From Flavobacteriaceae bacterium (GTDB lineage: Bacteria; Bacteroidota; Bacteroidia; Flavobacteriales; Flavobacteriaceae): a DNA stretch of 64,000 nucleotides. Every line of letters starts with the position of its first letter. The stretch's first letter is position 1. Below, piece by piece: positions 17,689-27,470 of this stretch. The stretch is taken from assembly GCA_027490305.1 (NCBI GenBank), contig JAIXYI010000049.1, forward strand, positions 1-64,000, read 5' to 3'. The translations under genes and the position numbers were made by a program. The notes beneath the pieces were generated by a model, which had not been told where the DNA came from, did no database searches, and saw nothing but the letters and a program-made list of their open reading frames with translations.

Positions 17689-18474
17689 TTATGGTGTTTG
17701 GTAGGCCCAGCCCCGTTGGCGCAGGTAGTCTTGAAGGAGCATGGCCTGTAGTGGCGGAGAAAAAGGTGTTATTTCTGACTGGAATTGTGCGATTTGTTGC
17801 AGGCATTCTTTTTTGATGTTGTCGGTGGGCACTTCGAAGGTGTATTCAAACGATAGGGTGCCGTCTTTTTGGGTGATGTTCCAGATGTAAACGCCCGGCG
17901 AAAGGGTTGCCAGGGGGAAGCGGCCGCTTCTTGGTTCGGCGATGCTCGTCAGTTCTTCCTCATTGTCGGTCTGGATGGTGAGGCTCCCGATGTTGCCGGG
18001 TGGTGACATGGGCCATTGCAGGGTGAGGTTGTCAGAAAGGAGCAGGGCGCCATCCCAGGGGAAAATGGCAGTGTCGCTTTCCCCGTCGTGAGCACGTATA
18101 CCGCCGGGGACACTTCCGACCTTGGTCGAGGCACTTTTTTTCCCGAACGCCCTCAGGTATTCCCAGAATCCCATTCCTTTAAAAACCGGTATCGATCGAA
18201 GCCTGGATACGAGTACCTGACAGGTCCAGGATCCGGCGGTGTTTATTTCGCCCATATGCCGTTCGTCGTCGGTGTATACAACGGCGAAGGAATTGGCATC
18301 TGCGGTGACCGATACGGCTCCCGCTATGCGATACACTTTCCTGAAGCCGCAAACACCCTGTCCTGAAATGGTTACTTTCCCTTTATACACCAGCAGATTT
18401 AAGGATTGCTGCGCGTGCACATTCACAGTCAGGCCAAGCGTGATCAATAGTAAAAGATGACGTAGGTATTTCAT
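17689..18474 (-). CDS. exported FecR-like domain protein
   Basis: Signal peptide; LLVYKGKVTISG...VYRIAGAVSVTADANSFAVVY resembles a FecR domain. Confidence 0.6.
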   Translation of the reverse strand: MKYLRHLLLLITLGLTVNVHAQQSLNLLVYKGKVTISGQGVCGFRKVYRIAGAVSVTADANSFAVVYTDDERHMGEINTAGSWTCQVLVSRLRSIPVFKGMGFWEYLRAFGKKSASTKVGSVPGGIRAHDGESDTAIFPWDGALLLSDNLTLQWPMSPPGNIGSLTIQTDNEEELTSIAEPRSGRFPLATLSPGVYIWNITQKDGTLSFEYTFEVPTDNIKKECLQQIAQFQSEITPFSPPLQAMLLQDYLRQRGWAYQTP

Positions 18475-18478
18475 GGGG

Positions 18479-19738
18479 CTACTTTTTTCGGGTCTTCCTG
18501 AGGATTATACGGTCATATATTTCGCCCGCTATGGGGCGATATAGGTTCAGTATTGTCAATGCAAACAACAAGTTGCCATAAGGCAAATGCACACGGATAC
18601 ACATGAGGGCGGCGGCGAGCCACGCAATTCCTATGTAGGTGGCAATGATGCAAAGCGGTTCCAACAGCAAGCGGAGCCAGATCGCACGCTGTTGCTCAAG
18701 GAAATGGCAGGCCATGAAATACAGGAACAGGCATCCCCCAAACGCGGCGAGACCGATCAATCCTCCAGTTCGATGGCCGATCGTGGGTTGGTCTCGTTCG
18801 CTTACTATCATTTGTAGGGCCTCGGCATGGATAACGGCACCCGGCATTACCGGATCGCGGTGCAGCAGGTCAGGGGTTGTGGGCACGCGATGGTGGTCGA
18901 GGGTATCCACCGCATGGTCCGGCAAGGATGAGTGAAGATAGCCGATGATGACAAATCGCCCATCGATTTCCCTTCGCAGGTCGGGTAGACTGGCGTCGTC
19001 GTCCATTACGGTGTCGTATTCCAAGGAGGGGAAGTTCATGACGCGATAGGGATCGTTGTAGTCTGGATTAAAGACATCGTAATAGCCTTTTCCTTTACTT
19101 ATATAGGTCAGCGTGAAGATGGGGGGCAGGTATTGGTCCCTGGTAATATCGCCCCTTTCCGCAATTGCGGCTGCAAATGATTTTTCCTTGCCCAGGTAAT
19201 TGTAATAGTGGCGTACGGCCCCATACTTTGACTGGAGTAGCTTCTGGGTTATGTTGCGGGCTTTGGGAAATCTGGGATGGGGGTAGCTGTGTCCTAGTAC
19301 GATGGAAGAATCCGACAGGGCGAGTCCCAGTTGCTCATCGACATCCCGGTCCTTTTCACCTACAAAGTCAATGTCGACCCCAATGGCCCTTGGATTAAAC
19401 GTACATATCCGGTCAAGCAACCCAGGTAGCAGCGCCCTCAGTGATTCGGTTTTCACTGAACCGATATTGATGAGGAGGACATCTTTGCGTTTTCGGTCGT
19501 ACGAGGTGTCTCGGTAGGTTTCGTAATAGATATCACTAAAGTCGATGTCTGAGGCAGCCAAATCCTCTACGCCTGCTATTTTCACCGATACAAAATGGTC
19601 CTTAACAATCGACACGAACCACTTGGACGCACCGAAAAACGGCCAGAATAAGATGAACGTGAGCAACAGAAGCCCAAAGCGAAATGGCTTAGGGCTTCTG
19701 AAAGGTTTGTATCGCAAAAAAGGAAGTAACTTCCGCAT
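18479..19738 (-). CDS. CHASE2 domain membrane protein
   Basis: N-terminal TM, FSDIYYE...KDVLLINIGS...NPRAIGVDIDFVGEKDRDVDEQL, C-terminal TM helices. Confidence 0.85.
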   Translation of the reverse strand: MRKLLPFLRYKPFRSPKPFRFGLLLLTFILFWPFFGASKWFVSIVKDHFVSVKIAGVEDLAASDIDFSDIYYETYRDTSYDRKRKDVLLINIGSVKTESLRALLPGLLDRICTFNPRAIGVDIDFVGEKDRDVDEQLGLALSDSSIVLGHSYPHPRFPKARNITQKLLQSKYGAVRHYYNYLGKEKSFAAAIAERGDITRDQYLPPIFTLTYISKGKGYYDVFNPDYNDPYRVMNFPSLEYDTVMDDDASLPDLRREIDGRFVIIGYLHSSLPDHAVDTLDHHRVPTTPDLLHRDPVMPGAVIHAEALQMIVSERDQPTIGHRTGGLIGLAAFGGCLFLYFMACHFLEQQRAIWLRLLLEPLCIIATYIGIAWLAAALMCIRVHLPYGNLLFALTILNLYRPIAGEIYDRIILRKTRKK

Positions 19739-20139
19739 ATGGCAGATAAGTTAATAGGTTAGGCATATGGTTTCGTCAGTAACCTATTCTTAAAACCCCG
19801 GCTGCGTTTGGGCGGAGATAGTATAAGCACGCACACCAAATGCGCCTTACGGATTGATAGTTTTTCCATGTCTGCGATGATGTAAGTAGACGTCATTAGA
19901 GCGGTTCTTACTTCCAAAACAACCCTGTGTGGTACTGATAGCGAAAGATACTTAACGCTTTGGCGTAGGGGAAATAGTTATCGTTCATTTGCTGATAAAT
20001 CCGACTAACGTCGTACCCATACGTAGAAGTACGCATGGGGTCCGTTGTTTCCGAATGCGATGTTATGGTGCCTTGGTCGTCCCGCAGGTGAAGGAATTAG
20101 GTTTGTCATAACATCAGCTATCGCATGTCTTCTCAATAC

Positions 20140-21558
20140 TTAACTACGATACACAGAAAAGTTATCTATTAATGACCCCTTGGGAAACAAGATCTCATAT
20201 CCGTTTTTGAGTACGATTTTTCTGTTAGTTGTATCGTAATGCTTCGCATAGACCTGCTGTAGCCACATCCGAAAGTCGCTGGCTTCGCTGTAGTCCCGAA
20301 ACCACAGGGTTCCCTGGGTGCCTGTCGGTGATTTGATCTTAAGGGGAAGTTTTATATTACTTTCTAACAACTCGAAGAATTTTGGGTTGAGGTCTTCATG
20401 CCGAAGCAATACGACGTTTCTGGGTTGCATGGTATCGCAGTAGTAAACCGTAACGCAATCATCGGATTCGGTAATGGTTTTGTGCTTTTTGTTTACGTGG
20501 CGGAAATCGCCGGTAAAACCCAAATCGGCCGTGATGTCGTTTAGGAAATTGAAATAGGTAATGATTACTTCCTGCGTGCCTACTTTGTTCGGATCAATGG
20601 GCTGACCGTCGGCTTGGGTCAGGTCGTCGAAAGAGAAGGTTTTTGTCACGGCCACATTCTGCTGTTGGGTCTGACCGTCAAAAACGATATCGGCAATGAT
20701 GTTGCCCGTCAGGTCGATGCCGCTGATGCTTTCCTGCAGGACGGAAAGCGTGTTGTTTTCTACGGACACGTTGAGCGCTACGATCCGTTGCCGTAACAGC
20801 ACTTCTTCCGAAAAAGAGCGGGATCCGGACAGTTTGCCGTTTAATCCCTGGCTGTTGGTGCTGCCGTCGGTAGTCTTGTAATAAGTGCTGCTGCCGTCTT
20901 CGGAACCGTCCGTCTGCTGGTAGGTGTTATTGTCGCCGTCATAGCGTGTGCGGGTACTCTTCCAGGCATTTCCGCCGCCATTTTCCACCGAAGACGATGC
21001 GCCCACTCCCAGATTGCCCGTTACTTCGGCCGAAAGGGAATTGCTGTAGTTGACTTTCCCGAGATCTACCGTTTGGAACGCTGTTTCAAGTCGGTTGCAA
21101 CTGAGCAGGCGCACCTCCTTGCTTAAACACAGATGAATCTCTGCCTTGGAAATACGGTCAGCAGGCCAATGGCTTTTGTTTTTAAGTGTCAGCACGATAC
21201 GTTTTGGGATTCGGGTATAATCGATAAACCGAATGTCAGCCTTGGGGGATGCTGACAGCGGTTTGCTGATATCGGTAATTACAGATGAAGCGTTTTTTTC
21301 AAAACAGCTAAATTGCCGGATTAGTTCTTTCTGCGCTGCGGGTGACAGGTCGAATATCGTTTTCTTGGGTGTGGGCGGCGTGGGGTCCGGATCGGTAATA
21401 AAAACGCTGACGTCCATGTAGTGATCCAGATTATTTTGTTCGGTCAGCGTAAGTGATTTATACCGCCGCGTAAGGTGTCCGTTGGTGCCGCAGCCGACAG
21501 TGATCATCGCGATCACGACACACACAAAGAAGTAGCGAAGTGCAGTCTGCGTTCTCAT
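20140..21558 (-). CDS. hypothetical lipoprotein
   Basis: 472 aa with lipobox AMITVGCG. Confidence 0.8.
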   Translation of the reverse strand: MRTQTALRYFFVCVVIAMITVGCGTNGHLTRRYKSLTLTEQNNLDHYMDVSVFITDPDPTPPTPKKTIFDLSPAAQKELIRQFSCFEKNASSVITDISKPLSASPKADIRFIDYTRIPKRIVLTLKNKSHWPADRISKAEIHLCLSKEVRLLSCNRLETAFQTVDLGKVNYSNSLSAEVTGNLGVGASSSVENGGGNAWKSTRTRYDGDNNTYQQTDGSEDGSSTYYKTTDGSTNSQGLNGKLSGSRSFSEEVLLRQRIVALNVSVENNTLSVLQESISGIDLTGNIIADIVFDGQTQQQNVAVTKTFSFDDLTQADGQPIDPNKVGTQEVIITYFNFLNDITADLGFTGDFRHVNKKHKTITESDDCVTVYYCDTMQPRNVVLLRHEDLNPKFFELLESNIKLPLKIKSPTGTQGTLWFRDYSEASDFRMWLQQVYAKHYDTTNRKIVLKNGYEILFPKGSLIDNFSVYRS

Positions 21559-21773
21559 ATTTTGATCATGGTTGCGGAAGCAGTGGCTCCGGTGGTAGTT
21601 TCCGTTACTTGTTTCTTACCCTGAAATGAAGAGTGGGTTTTCGGATACGAAATTGTGTTCCCGGCGGTGTAATGAGGCATCGCCTGAAGTTGGGCGAGCG
21701 TGCTAGCTACCTGAATGGCTTCCCAATACGGAAGGGATAGTTGGCTGTCGAGTACGGTAATGAAGGTTGACAT
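21555..21773 (-). CDS. small hypothetical protein
   Basis: 72 aa; stop overlaps the start of the next gene (ATGA). Confidence 0.6.
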   Translation of the reverse strand: MSTFITVLDSQLSLPYWEAIQVASTLAQLQAMPHYTAGNTISYPKTHSSFQGKKQVTETTTGATASATMIKI

Positions 21774-21791
21774 AGTATAATGATGTAATGG

Positions 21792-23075
21792 TTACTTTTT
21801 GGCGGGCTGACCCGAAGGTGCCTGGGTCGTGTTGGAAGTGGATTTCACCGGCGAGAGCGGTTTCTTTTCTTCTACCATATAATCGGTTATTTTAGAAATC
21901 CCGATACTGTGGTAATAGGTTTTGTATAAGGCACGCGAGAGGTTAGGGTCCATGTGGATCATCAGTCCGTAGGTCTTGGCGATACACTCTTTCTGTACGA
22001 ATTTCCACGAAATAGCGGTGAGGTGATAAGAGGTAATTCCGATCAGCACCAAAACGATGCTTGTATTCAGGCGATGGCCGTGGATGAAGCGGAACTGGAG
22101 GAGGAACAACAGGGAAGCGCCTGCGATCATGAGGACCGTTCCGCTTTCGCTCATGTATTTTGGCGCTATGAGGATGTTGGCGATGAGATAGACGGCGAAT
22201 ATGGCCAGGAGGATGAGTTCAGGCCAAGTGTGCCGTCCTGATACCGGATCGTTTTTTTTGGGGTTGTAAAGCTTGTCTCGGAAGCTCATGATGAGGGTCA
22301 CGAAAAAACCGAGGTAGGCCACGCAGAGAAAGATCCAGCTACCAAAGCAAAAGGTTTGGTTCAGGATGGCTAGCTTTTGTGACGCATCGAGATAGTCTTT
22401 CCATTTGGGCGACTCGAGAATGCGGTGCTTGGAGGCATAATACATTTCCGTGATCATCTTTTCCCGGAAGTCGGTGTCGTCAAAGGCGAGTAGCTTGAAC
22501 CCGAGGCTGTCGCGTACGGTTATCAGTCGGTCTGAATTCAAAGCATTGGGGCCAAAGAATTCGGTGAAGATTTGGGATTTCAGCACTTTTTTGGTATCGG
22601 CCAGGTCGGGCGTTTCCGGATCGGACGCCCAGGTCTTTTTCCATCCGAGATGCAGCGCATCGGGCTGGTCCATGAAGTTGTTGGAAACATTGGAGAAAAT
22701 GGCGCCCAGTATAAGGGAAAGAATAATTACGGTGGTACTTAACGATACGAGTTGGGCAAAACGGACCAGGCGTCCGACCAGCGCGCAGGACGTGCCTGTG
22801 GCGGTTCCATTGAAATAGTTGCGTATGAGCTTCCCGTAGTAGCGTGACAGGAACGAGGGGAATGACTCATTTTTGGTGTGGTGCCGAGGGTGGAGGTACA
22901 AAAGGAACAATAATGACGCCGACAAGACGAACAGGATGGCGAAACCCTGCACGAATGTGTCGCGTGACAGGCCTTCTTCAAAGTAATTTACAATCGAGAT
23001 TTCAAGTGTCATAAAAGTAAGGTATCGGTTCGTACTGCTAGGAAGTGGGCACCTGTTCGGAGAGGGTGCCGACAT
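21792..23075 (-). CDS. multi-pass membrane protein, unknown
   Basis: 427 aa, several hydrophobic helices; start may be internal (MTLEISIVNYFEEG). Confidence 0.75.
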   Translation of the reverse strand: MSAPSPNRCPLPSSTNRYLTFMTLEISIVNYFEEGLSRDTFVQGFAILFVLSASLLFLLYLHPRHHTKNESFPSFLSRYYGKLIRNYFNGTATGTSCALVGRLVRFAQLVSLSTTVIILSLILGAIFSNVSNNFMDQPDALHLGWKKTWASDPETPDLADTKKVLKSQIFTEFFGPNALNSDRLITVRDSLGFKLLAFDDTDFREKMITEMYYASKHRILESPKWKDYLDASQKLAILNQTFCFGSWIFLCVAYLGFFVTLIMSFRDKLYNPKKNDPVSGRHTWPELILLAIFAVYLIANILIAPKYMSESGTVLMIAGASLLFLLQFRFIHGHRLNTSIVLVLIGITSYHLTAISWKFVQKECIAKTYGLMIHMDPNLSRALYKTYYHSIGISKITDYMVEEKKPLSPVKSTSNTTQAPSGQPAKK

Positions 23076-23248
23076 TTCTCCAAAAGTAGGACGGTCTTTT
23101 TTCGTAACTATCAGGCGAACACCCGCACAACGAAAGGAATTTTCCTTTTCTTTGTATAGGGGAAACCCTATTAATCAGATTTTTACCAAAAACTACCTTT
23201 GGGCGTTTGTCATTGCAATTCAGTACGTCTAACCCATTACATACGATC

Positions 23249-23887
23249 ATGAAAACAAGCACACGACTTTTGCGCATCCAACCTAAAATGGTAAAAGAAC
23301 AGATGGACAACGCGCCGCAAATGGTGGACTTACCGCCGCGTACAAACTGTTCGAACAATGAGTTTATCCGGGACTACGACCGAGTGGCCACGGCTGCCCG
23401 TCCGGAGTGGCTGCGGCGGTTCGGATTTCGGGCCTGCGGCAACAAGGATGCAGAATACTGTATCATGCGTAGGCATCATATGACACCGGAAGCTTTTTGG
23501 TCGTGCCTTACCCGGGGTGGTGATGAGGATAATCCAAACGCCGTTTTATTCAACGTGGTAAAATGGGGGGATTTCCTCGCGCTTTTCCCCGAGATCGAGC
23601 AATTGTGTTATGAGAAGTACCTGAGTTTGGAACATAATGAATCCGGTAAACTCGTGTTTGATGTGGAAGCACATACTTTCGATAAGACCTGCTATTCCTT
23701 TCCTCTATTCCGTGCGATTGCAGATAATATAACTGACGTTACCGAAATTTGGTTCGCCAAAGGCCACTACACGTATAGTTTTGGTAAGGAGGTAGAAGTG
23801 ATCGATCCAAAAGTGCTGTTTATGGTGCGCCATGGTAACCGCGGATTCAATTTTTTCAACCTGAGCCAAGACCCTGCGTTTTTCTAA
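23249..23887 (+). CDS. hypothetical protein (cassette A, gene 1)
   Basis: ATG 23249 MKTSTRLLRIQPKMV...; distant similarity to the 31349-31939 product. Confidence 0.7.
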   Translation: MKTSTRLLRIQPKMVKEQMDNAPQMVDLPPRTNCSNNEFIRDYDRVATAARPEWLRRFGFRACGNKDAEYCIMRRHHMTPEAFWSCLTRGGDEDNPNAVLFNVVKWGDFLALFPEIEQLCYEKYLSLEHNESGKLVFDVEAHTFDKTCYSFPLFRAIADNITDVTEIWFAKGHYTYSFGKEVEVIDPKVLFMVRHGNRGFNFFNLSQDPAFF

Positions 23888-23890
23888 GAC

Positions 23891-24538
23891 GTGAGTTTCG
23901 AAATACTGAATCCGACCCGTTTATTGGTGTTTATCACCTTTTTTGTGTGCCTCATCGTGCGCCATCGCCATAAGAATAAGGCGTTTGAACTGGTTTTCAT
24001 TATCGTTTCGATCAGCGCCGCCAACGAGATATTGACGGCGGCACTCAGTTACCGGCACCATGCAACGTATGTGCTGAATAATCTCTACGTGATGGTGCAC
24101 GGCTGGATGTGGTTCCGGGTGATGAGACATTTGGTTTTGCGGTGGCGGAAGCTGCAGCTATCGGTTTCCATCGCCCTCCTTGTGTTTGGCATCGGGAATT
24201 TTTTTATAGGGGAAGGAATGCAGCATTTTGCTTTTTTTAACTTTATAGTAGGATCTATACTGTACGTGGCGACGTTCCTTTATGTGGCATTTGGAGCATT
24301 GCTGGAAGATGATTTTCTTTTTTTTAAACGGCGAGAGTTCCTGCTCCTGCTGGCGCCAATCCCGTATTACCTTCCCATGAGCATGGTTTTTGGTTTTGGC
24401 AGTAAGGAACTCCACTCTATGATTGTATTCGGACACATTACGTTCTACATGGCGCTTATCACATTTGTTAATTGCCTATATTACGGACTTATCCTGTTGT
24501 ATACCCATCTTGACAACAAATACCGACATAACACCTAA
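23891..24538 (+). CDS. multi-TM membrane protein (cassette A, gene 2)
   Basis: 215 aa; similar to the 30702-31337 product in sequence and hydropathy. Confidence 0.8.
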   Translation: MSFEILNPTRLLVFITFFVCLIVRHRHKNKAFELVFIIVSISAANEILTAALSYRHHATYVLNNLYVMVHGWMWFRVMRHLVLRWRKLQLSVSIALLVFGIGNFFIGEGMQHFAFFNFIVGSILYVATFLYVAFGALLEDDFLFFKRREFLLLLAPIPYYLPMSMVFGFGSKELHSMIVFGHITFYMALITFVNCLYYGLILLYTHLDNKYRHNT

Positions 24539-25280
24539 GCTCGCAACCGGTATCGTTGTAATTGTGCTGTTCTTCGGACTCGTGGCTTTGTTTTGCACAC
24601 TTCTGGTCCGATTGTATCGCCGACGCACGGCCGATTATTACAGGGAAAAACTGGAACACCAAAAACAACTCTCGGAGGCTACACTTGAAAGCCAGCGGCA
24701 GCTTATGGCCATTCTCGCGCGGGATTTTCACGACGATATCGGCCAACAACTGACGGTATTGAATTTCGGAATCGAACGATTGCGGCTGGATGCGCCACAA
24801 GAAGAATCAATGTGGGCAGGGTTTTCTGTTTCGTTGTCGAAAGCTTCCGAGGCTGTCCGGATGATCAGCCACACCTTGGGAAGCCTCGCCGAATCAGACC
24901 TGCCGGAAGCGATTCGGAGTGAAGCAATGCGTATACAGAGCTATTCCGGAATTGCCGTACGGGTAGAGGCTCCAGAGGGACAAAACTGGCAGGAAACGGA
25001 GAAAGTGGTGTTGTATCGTATTTTTCAGGAGTGTGTCAACAATGCGCTGAAACACGCCGAAGCCCGAACTATTTCTATTGAACTGGAACAAGAGCCCATC
25101 CCCCGTTTTCGATTCTGTGACGATGGGAGGGGTTTCGACGTAGACGCTGTTGAACGACACTCTTTCGGTCTCGATTCGATGACATCAAGGGCCTTACGCG
25201 CCGGTTATAGCCTGTCAATTGAAAGCAGTCTGGGCCATGGAACCTGTATCACGGCCACTAAAATGAGCAATAATGAGTAA
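24510..25280 (+). CDS. sensor histidine kinase, HisKA_3/NarX type (cassette A, gene 3)
   Basis: ARDFHDDIGQQLTVLNFGIERL; HATPase_c FRFCDDGRGFDVD; probable TTG start at 24510 (start uncertain; ORF open from 24423). Confidence 0.88.
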   Translation: MTTNTDITPKLATGIVVIVLFFGLVALFCTLLVRLYRRRTADYYREKLEHQKQLSEATLESQRQLMAILARDFHDDIGQQLTVLNFGIERLRLDAPQEESMWAGFSVSLSKASEAVRMISHTLGSLAESDLPEAIRSEAMRIQSYSGIAVRVEAPEGQNWQETEKVVLYRIFQECVNNALKHAEARTISIELEQEPIPRFRFCDDGRGFDVDAVERHSFGLDSMTSRALRAGYSLSIESSLGHGTCITATKMSNNE

Positions 25281-25926
25281 GGTAACAGTGGGTCTTATTG
25301 ATGACCACAGTATCGTAAGACAGGGCATCCGTGAGATACTGGAACGCCTGGGTGGCTATAAGGTAATTGTTGAATTTGAATCAGGAGAGGCGTTTTTGGA
25401 CGCGTATCCGCTCACGCCGTCACCCGACGTTTTGTTGCTTGACTACAGTATGAAGCGGCTTGACGGACTTGAGATCATCCGCCAATTGGCGCGACAGGAA
25501 AGCGACTTAAAGGTGGTTTTACTTACCCAGCATCTTGAAGAATCTGCAATAGCGGAAGCTTTTTACTTCGGTGCCAGAGGGTTCCTGACGAAAAATTGTA
25601 CGGCTTCGGAACTCAAAACCGCTATCGATAACGTTGTGACAATCGGCTATGTCGATTCTGTCGCCGCCATGCGTTACATGCGGGCCTATAAAACCCGGTC
25701 AAAAGAACCTTCTATCATATTGTCGGTGCGGGAAGCGAAGTTTCTGACACTCGTATGCGACCCAGCCGAGCTCACGTACGACCAGATTGCAGATCGGATG
25801 GGGGTTTCTGTAAAATCAGTCGAAGCATATCGCGCCAGCCTTTTCGATAAATATGACATTCGCTCGAAAACCGGACTTGTGATGTTTGCCTATCGGCACC
25901 GGTTGGTGGATGTGCCGAACAAATAG
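25273..25926 (+). CDS. LuxR/NarL-type response regulator (cassette A, gene 4)
   Basis: Receiver domain VGLIDDHSIVRQGIREIL, HTH YDQIADRMGVSVKSVEAYRASLFDKYDIRSKTGLV. Confidence 0.92.
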   Translation: MSKVTVGLIDDHSIVRQGIREILERLGGYKVIVEFESGEAFLDAYPLTPSPDVLLLDYSMKRLDGLEIIRQLARQESDLKVVLLTQHLEESAIAEAFYFGARGFLTKNCTASELKTAIDNVVTIGYVDSVAAMRYMRAYKTRSKEPSIILSVREAKFLTLVCDPAELTYDQIADRMGVSVKSVEAYRASLFDKYDIRSKTGLVMFAYRHRLVDVPNK

Positions 25927-26042
25927 GATAAGGAAAGCACGAGGTAATAGGGGAATAACCCTTGGAGGAGTCGGGGCTGATTACCCAATTACCTACGCAG
26001 TGAATAATAGAGTCCCTGTTCGTATGAGCCCTGCTCGTGATC

Positions 26043-26654
26043 TTATCTGTCCTGGGGGCTGCTTTGCTGGTACGACAATGCAAGATACTCATACATCTTG
26101 AAGTGGTAGGTCCATCGCTGACTCGCATACCTAAGGAAGGCGAAGCAGGATAACACCACCAAAAAAGGAATCATAATACCCGTTACAGTCCGGTAAAAAC
26201 AAAGGTATAGGCACAGCACGCAAAGTGATCGGAAAAATTTGGCATTTGCGAGGTGTTTTTCTAGTTCCGGAACCAGCGTTGGATGGTTGAACCGAAGTTG
26301 CGCTTCGGCGGTCTTGAAAAGATTGTCATGCAGCGGAACCTTTTCACTGATGAGACGCTCTGTTGCCTGGATGAAATCTTTGTATTTTTTTCGTTTATGA
26401 GCTTCGTAGGTCCTGACATATAGGGGATTCAATAGCATTGCACCAATATGATGCACGAAATGCCCGGCCACGTATGACGCCAAAATAAACACAAACCAAG
26501 AAAACACCGTAGGGCTGGCGCAGGTCACATCGATCATGGCCAGTTTTTCGGACCCGAAATAAGCGGGAAACGTGAGGCAAAAGACCGAGCCGGGGACAAT
26601 ATACGCGAGGAAGTCGACCAGTCCGAAAAACAAATCACCGGGTTTTACATTCAT
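26043..26654 (-). CDS. hypothetical membrane protein
   Basis: Internal start MNVKPGDLFFGLVDFLAYIVPGSVF; hydrophobic segments. Confidence 0.7.
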   Translation of the reverse strand: MNVKPGDLFFGLVDFLAYIVPGSVFCLTFPAYFGSEKLAMIDVTCASPTVFSWFVFILASYVAGHFVHHIGAMLLNPLYVRTYEAHKRKKYKDFIQATERLISEKVPLHDNLFKTAEAQLRFNHPTLVPELEKHLANAKFFRSLCVLCLYLCFYRTVTGIMIPFLVVLSCFAFLRYASQRWTYHFKMYEYLALSYQQSSPQDR

Positions 26655-26755
26655 GTTGTTTTTTTTTGGTTCTACGAAACGCGCCTTGTCTGCACCCATC
26701 CTTCCGAGCGGGTGGGGCTTTGTGCCAAAGATAGGATAAAGTCTGGGATGGGGGG

Positions 26756-27410
26756 CTGAGTCAATGAGCGCTTGAGTCCCTGAGCGCCTTAGTCCCTTAG
26801 TCCCTGAGCGTTCACCAACTACCCGCTACTGACTACTTCTGAAGCAACTGAGTTCCTGAGTCCCTGAGCGCCTGAGCGTCCAACCACTAACTACTAACTA
26901 CTAACTACTGACTACTGACTACTTTTAGAACCTCATGCGGCTCCGATTTCGAGCGAAGCCGAGAAATCTGCGTTATCCACACAGCATCCCGTCATTCCGA
27001 GCGCAGCGAGGAACCTCTACTACATGAAGGTGTGAGGTGTCCGTGAGTCCCTTAGTCCCTTAGCGCCTTAGTCCCTGAGCGTTCACCAACTACCAGCTAG
27101 TGACTACTTCTGAAGCAACTGAGTTCTTGAGTCCCTTAGTCCCTGAGCTCCTGAGCGTCCAACTGCCAACCAATGACTACTTCTGAAGCAACTGAGTAAC
27201 TGAGACTGCCAACCAACGACTGTCTACTCCTGTGACTGCGACTGTGACTGGCAACTAAACGGGATTCCTTCGCTGCGCTCGGAATGACAATGACCGCATA
27301 TGTGATATCATGTAACGAAGAAAGGTCCAAGTAAGTAAATATCACTGCCAACTGCGACTGCCAACTGCCCACTTCTGTGACTGAGACTGCGACTGAGACC
27401 GCGACTGCCT
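26756..27410. repeat. low-complexity intergenic repeat region (CTGAGTCCCTGAGCG / CAACTACCAACT / TGACTACTTCTGAAGCAACTGAG)
   Basis: ~100-bp block at about 26785-26885 recurs at about 27065-27165; a shorter copy at about 27177. Confidence 0.8.
26991..27288. repeat. inverted pair of GTCATTCCGAGCGCAGCGA elements
   Basis: GTCATTCCGAGCGCAGCGAGGAACC at 26991; reverse complement at 27261-27288. Confidence 0.8.
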
Positions 27411-27420
27411 CCTCGCTCCT

Positions 27421-27455
27421 AAAAAAAAACCGGGCTGTTTCCAACCCGGTTTTTC
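27421..27455 (-). terminator. Rho-independent terminator downstream of the rhodopsin gene
   Basis: AAAAAAAAACCGGGCTGTTTCCAACCCGGTTTTT. Confidence 0.85.
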
Positions 27456-27470
27456 ACTACAACAACAACC

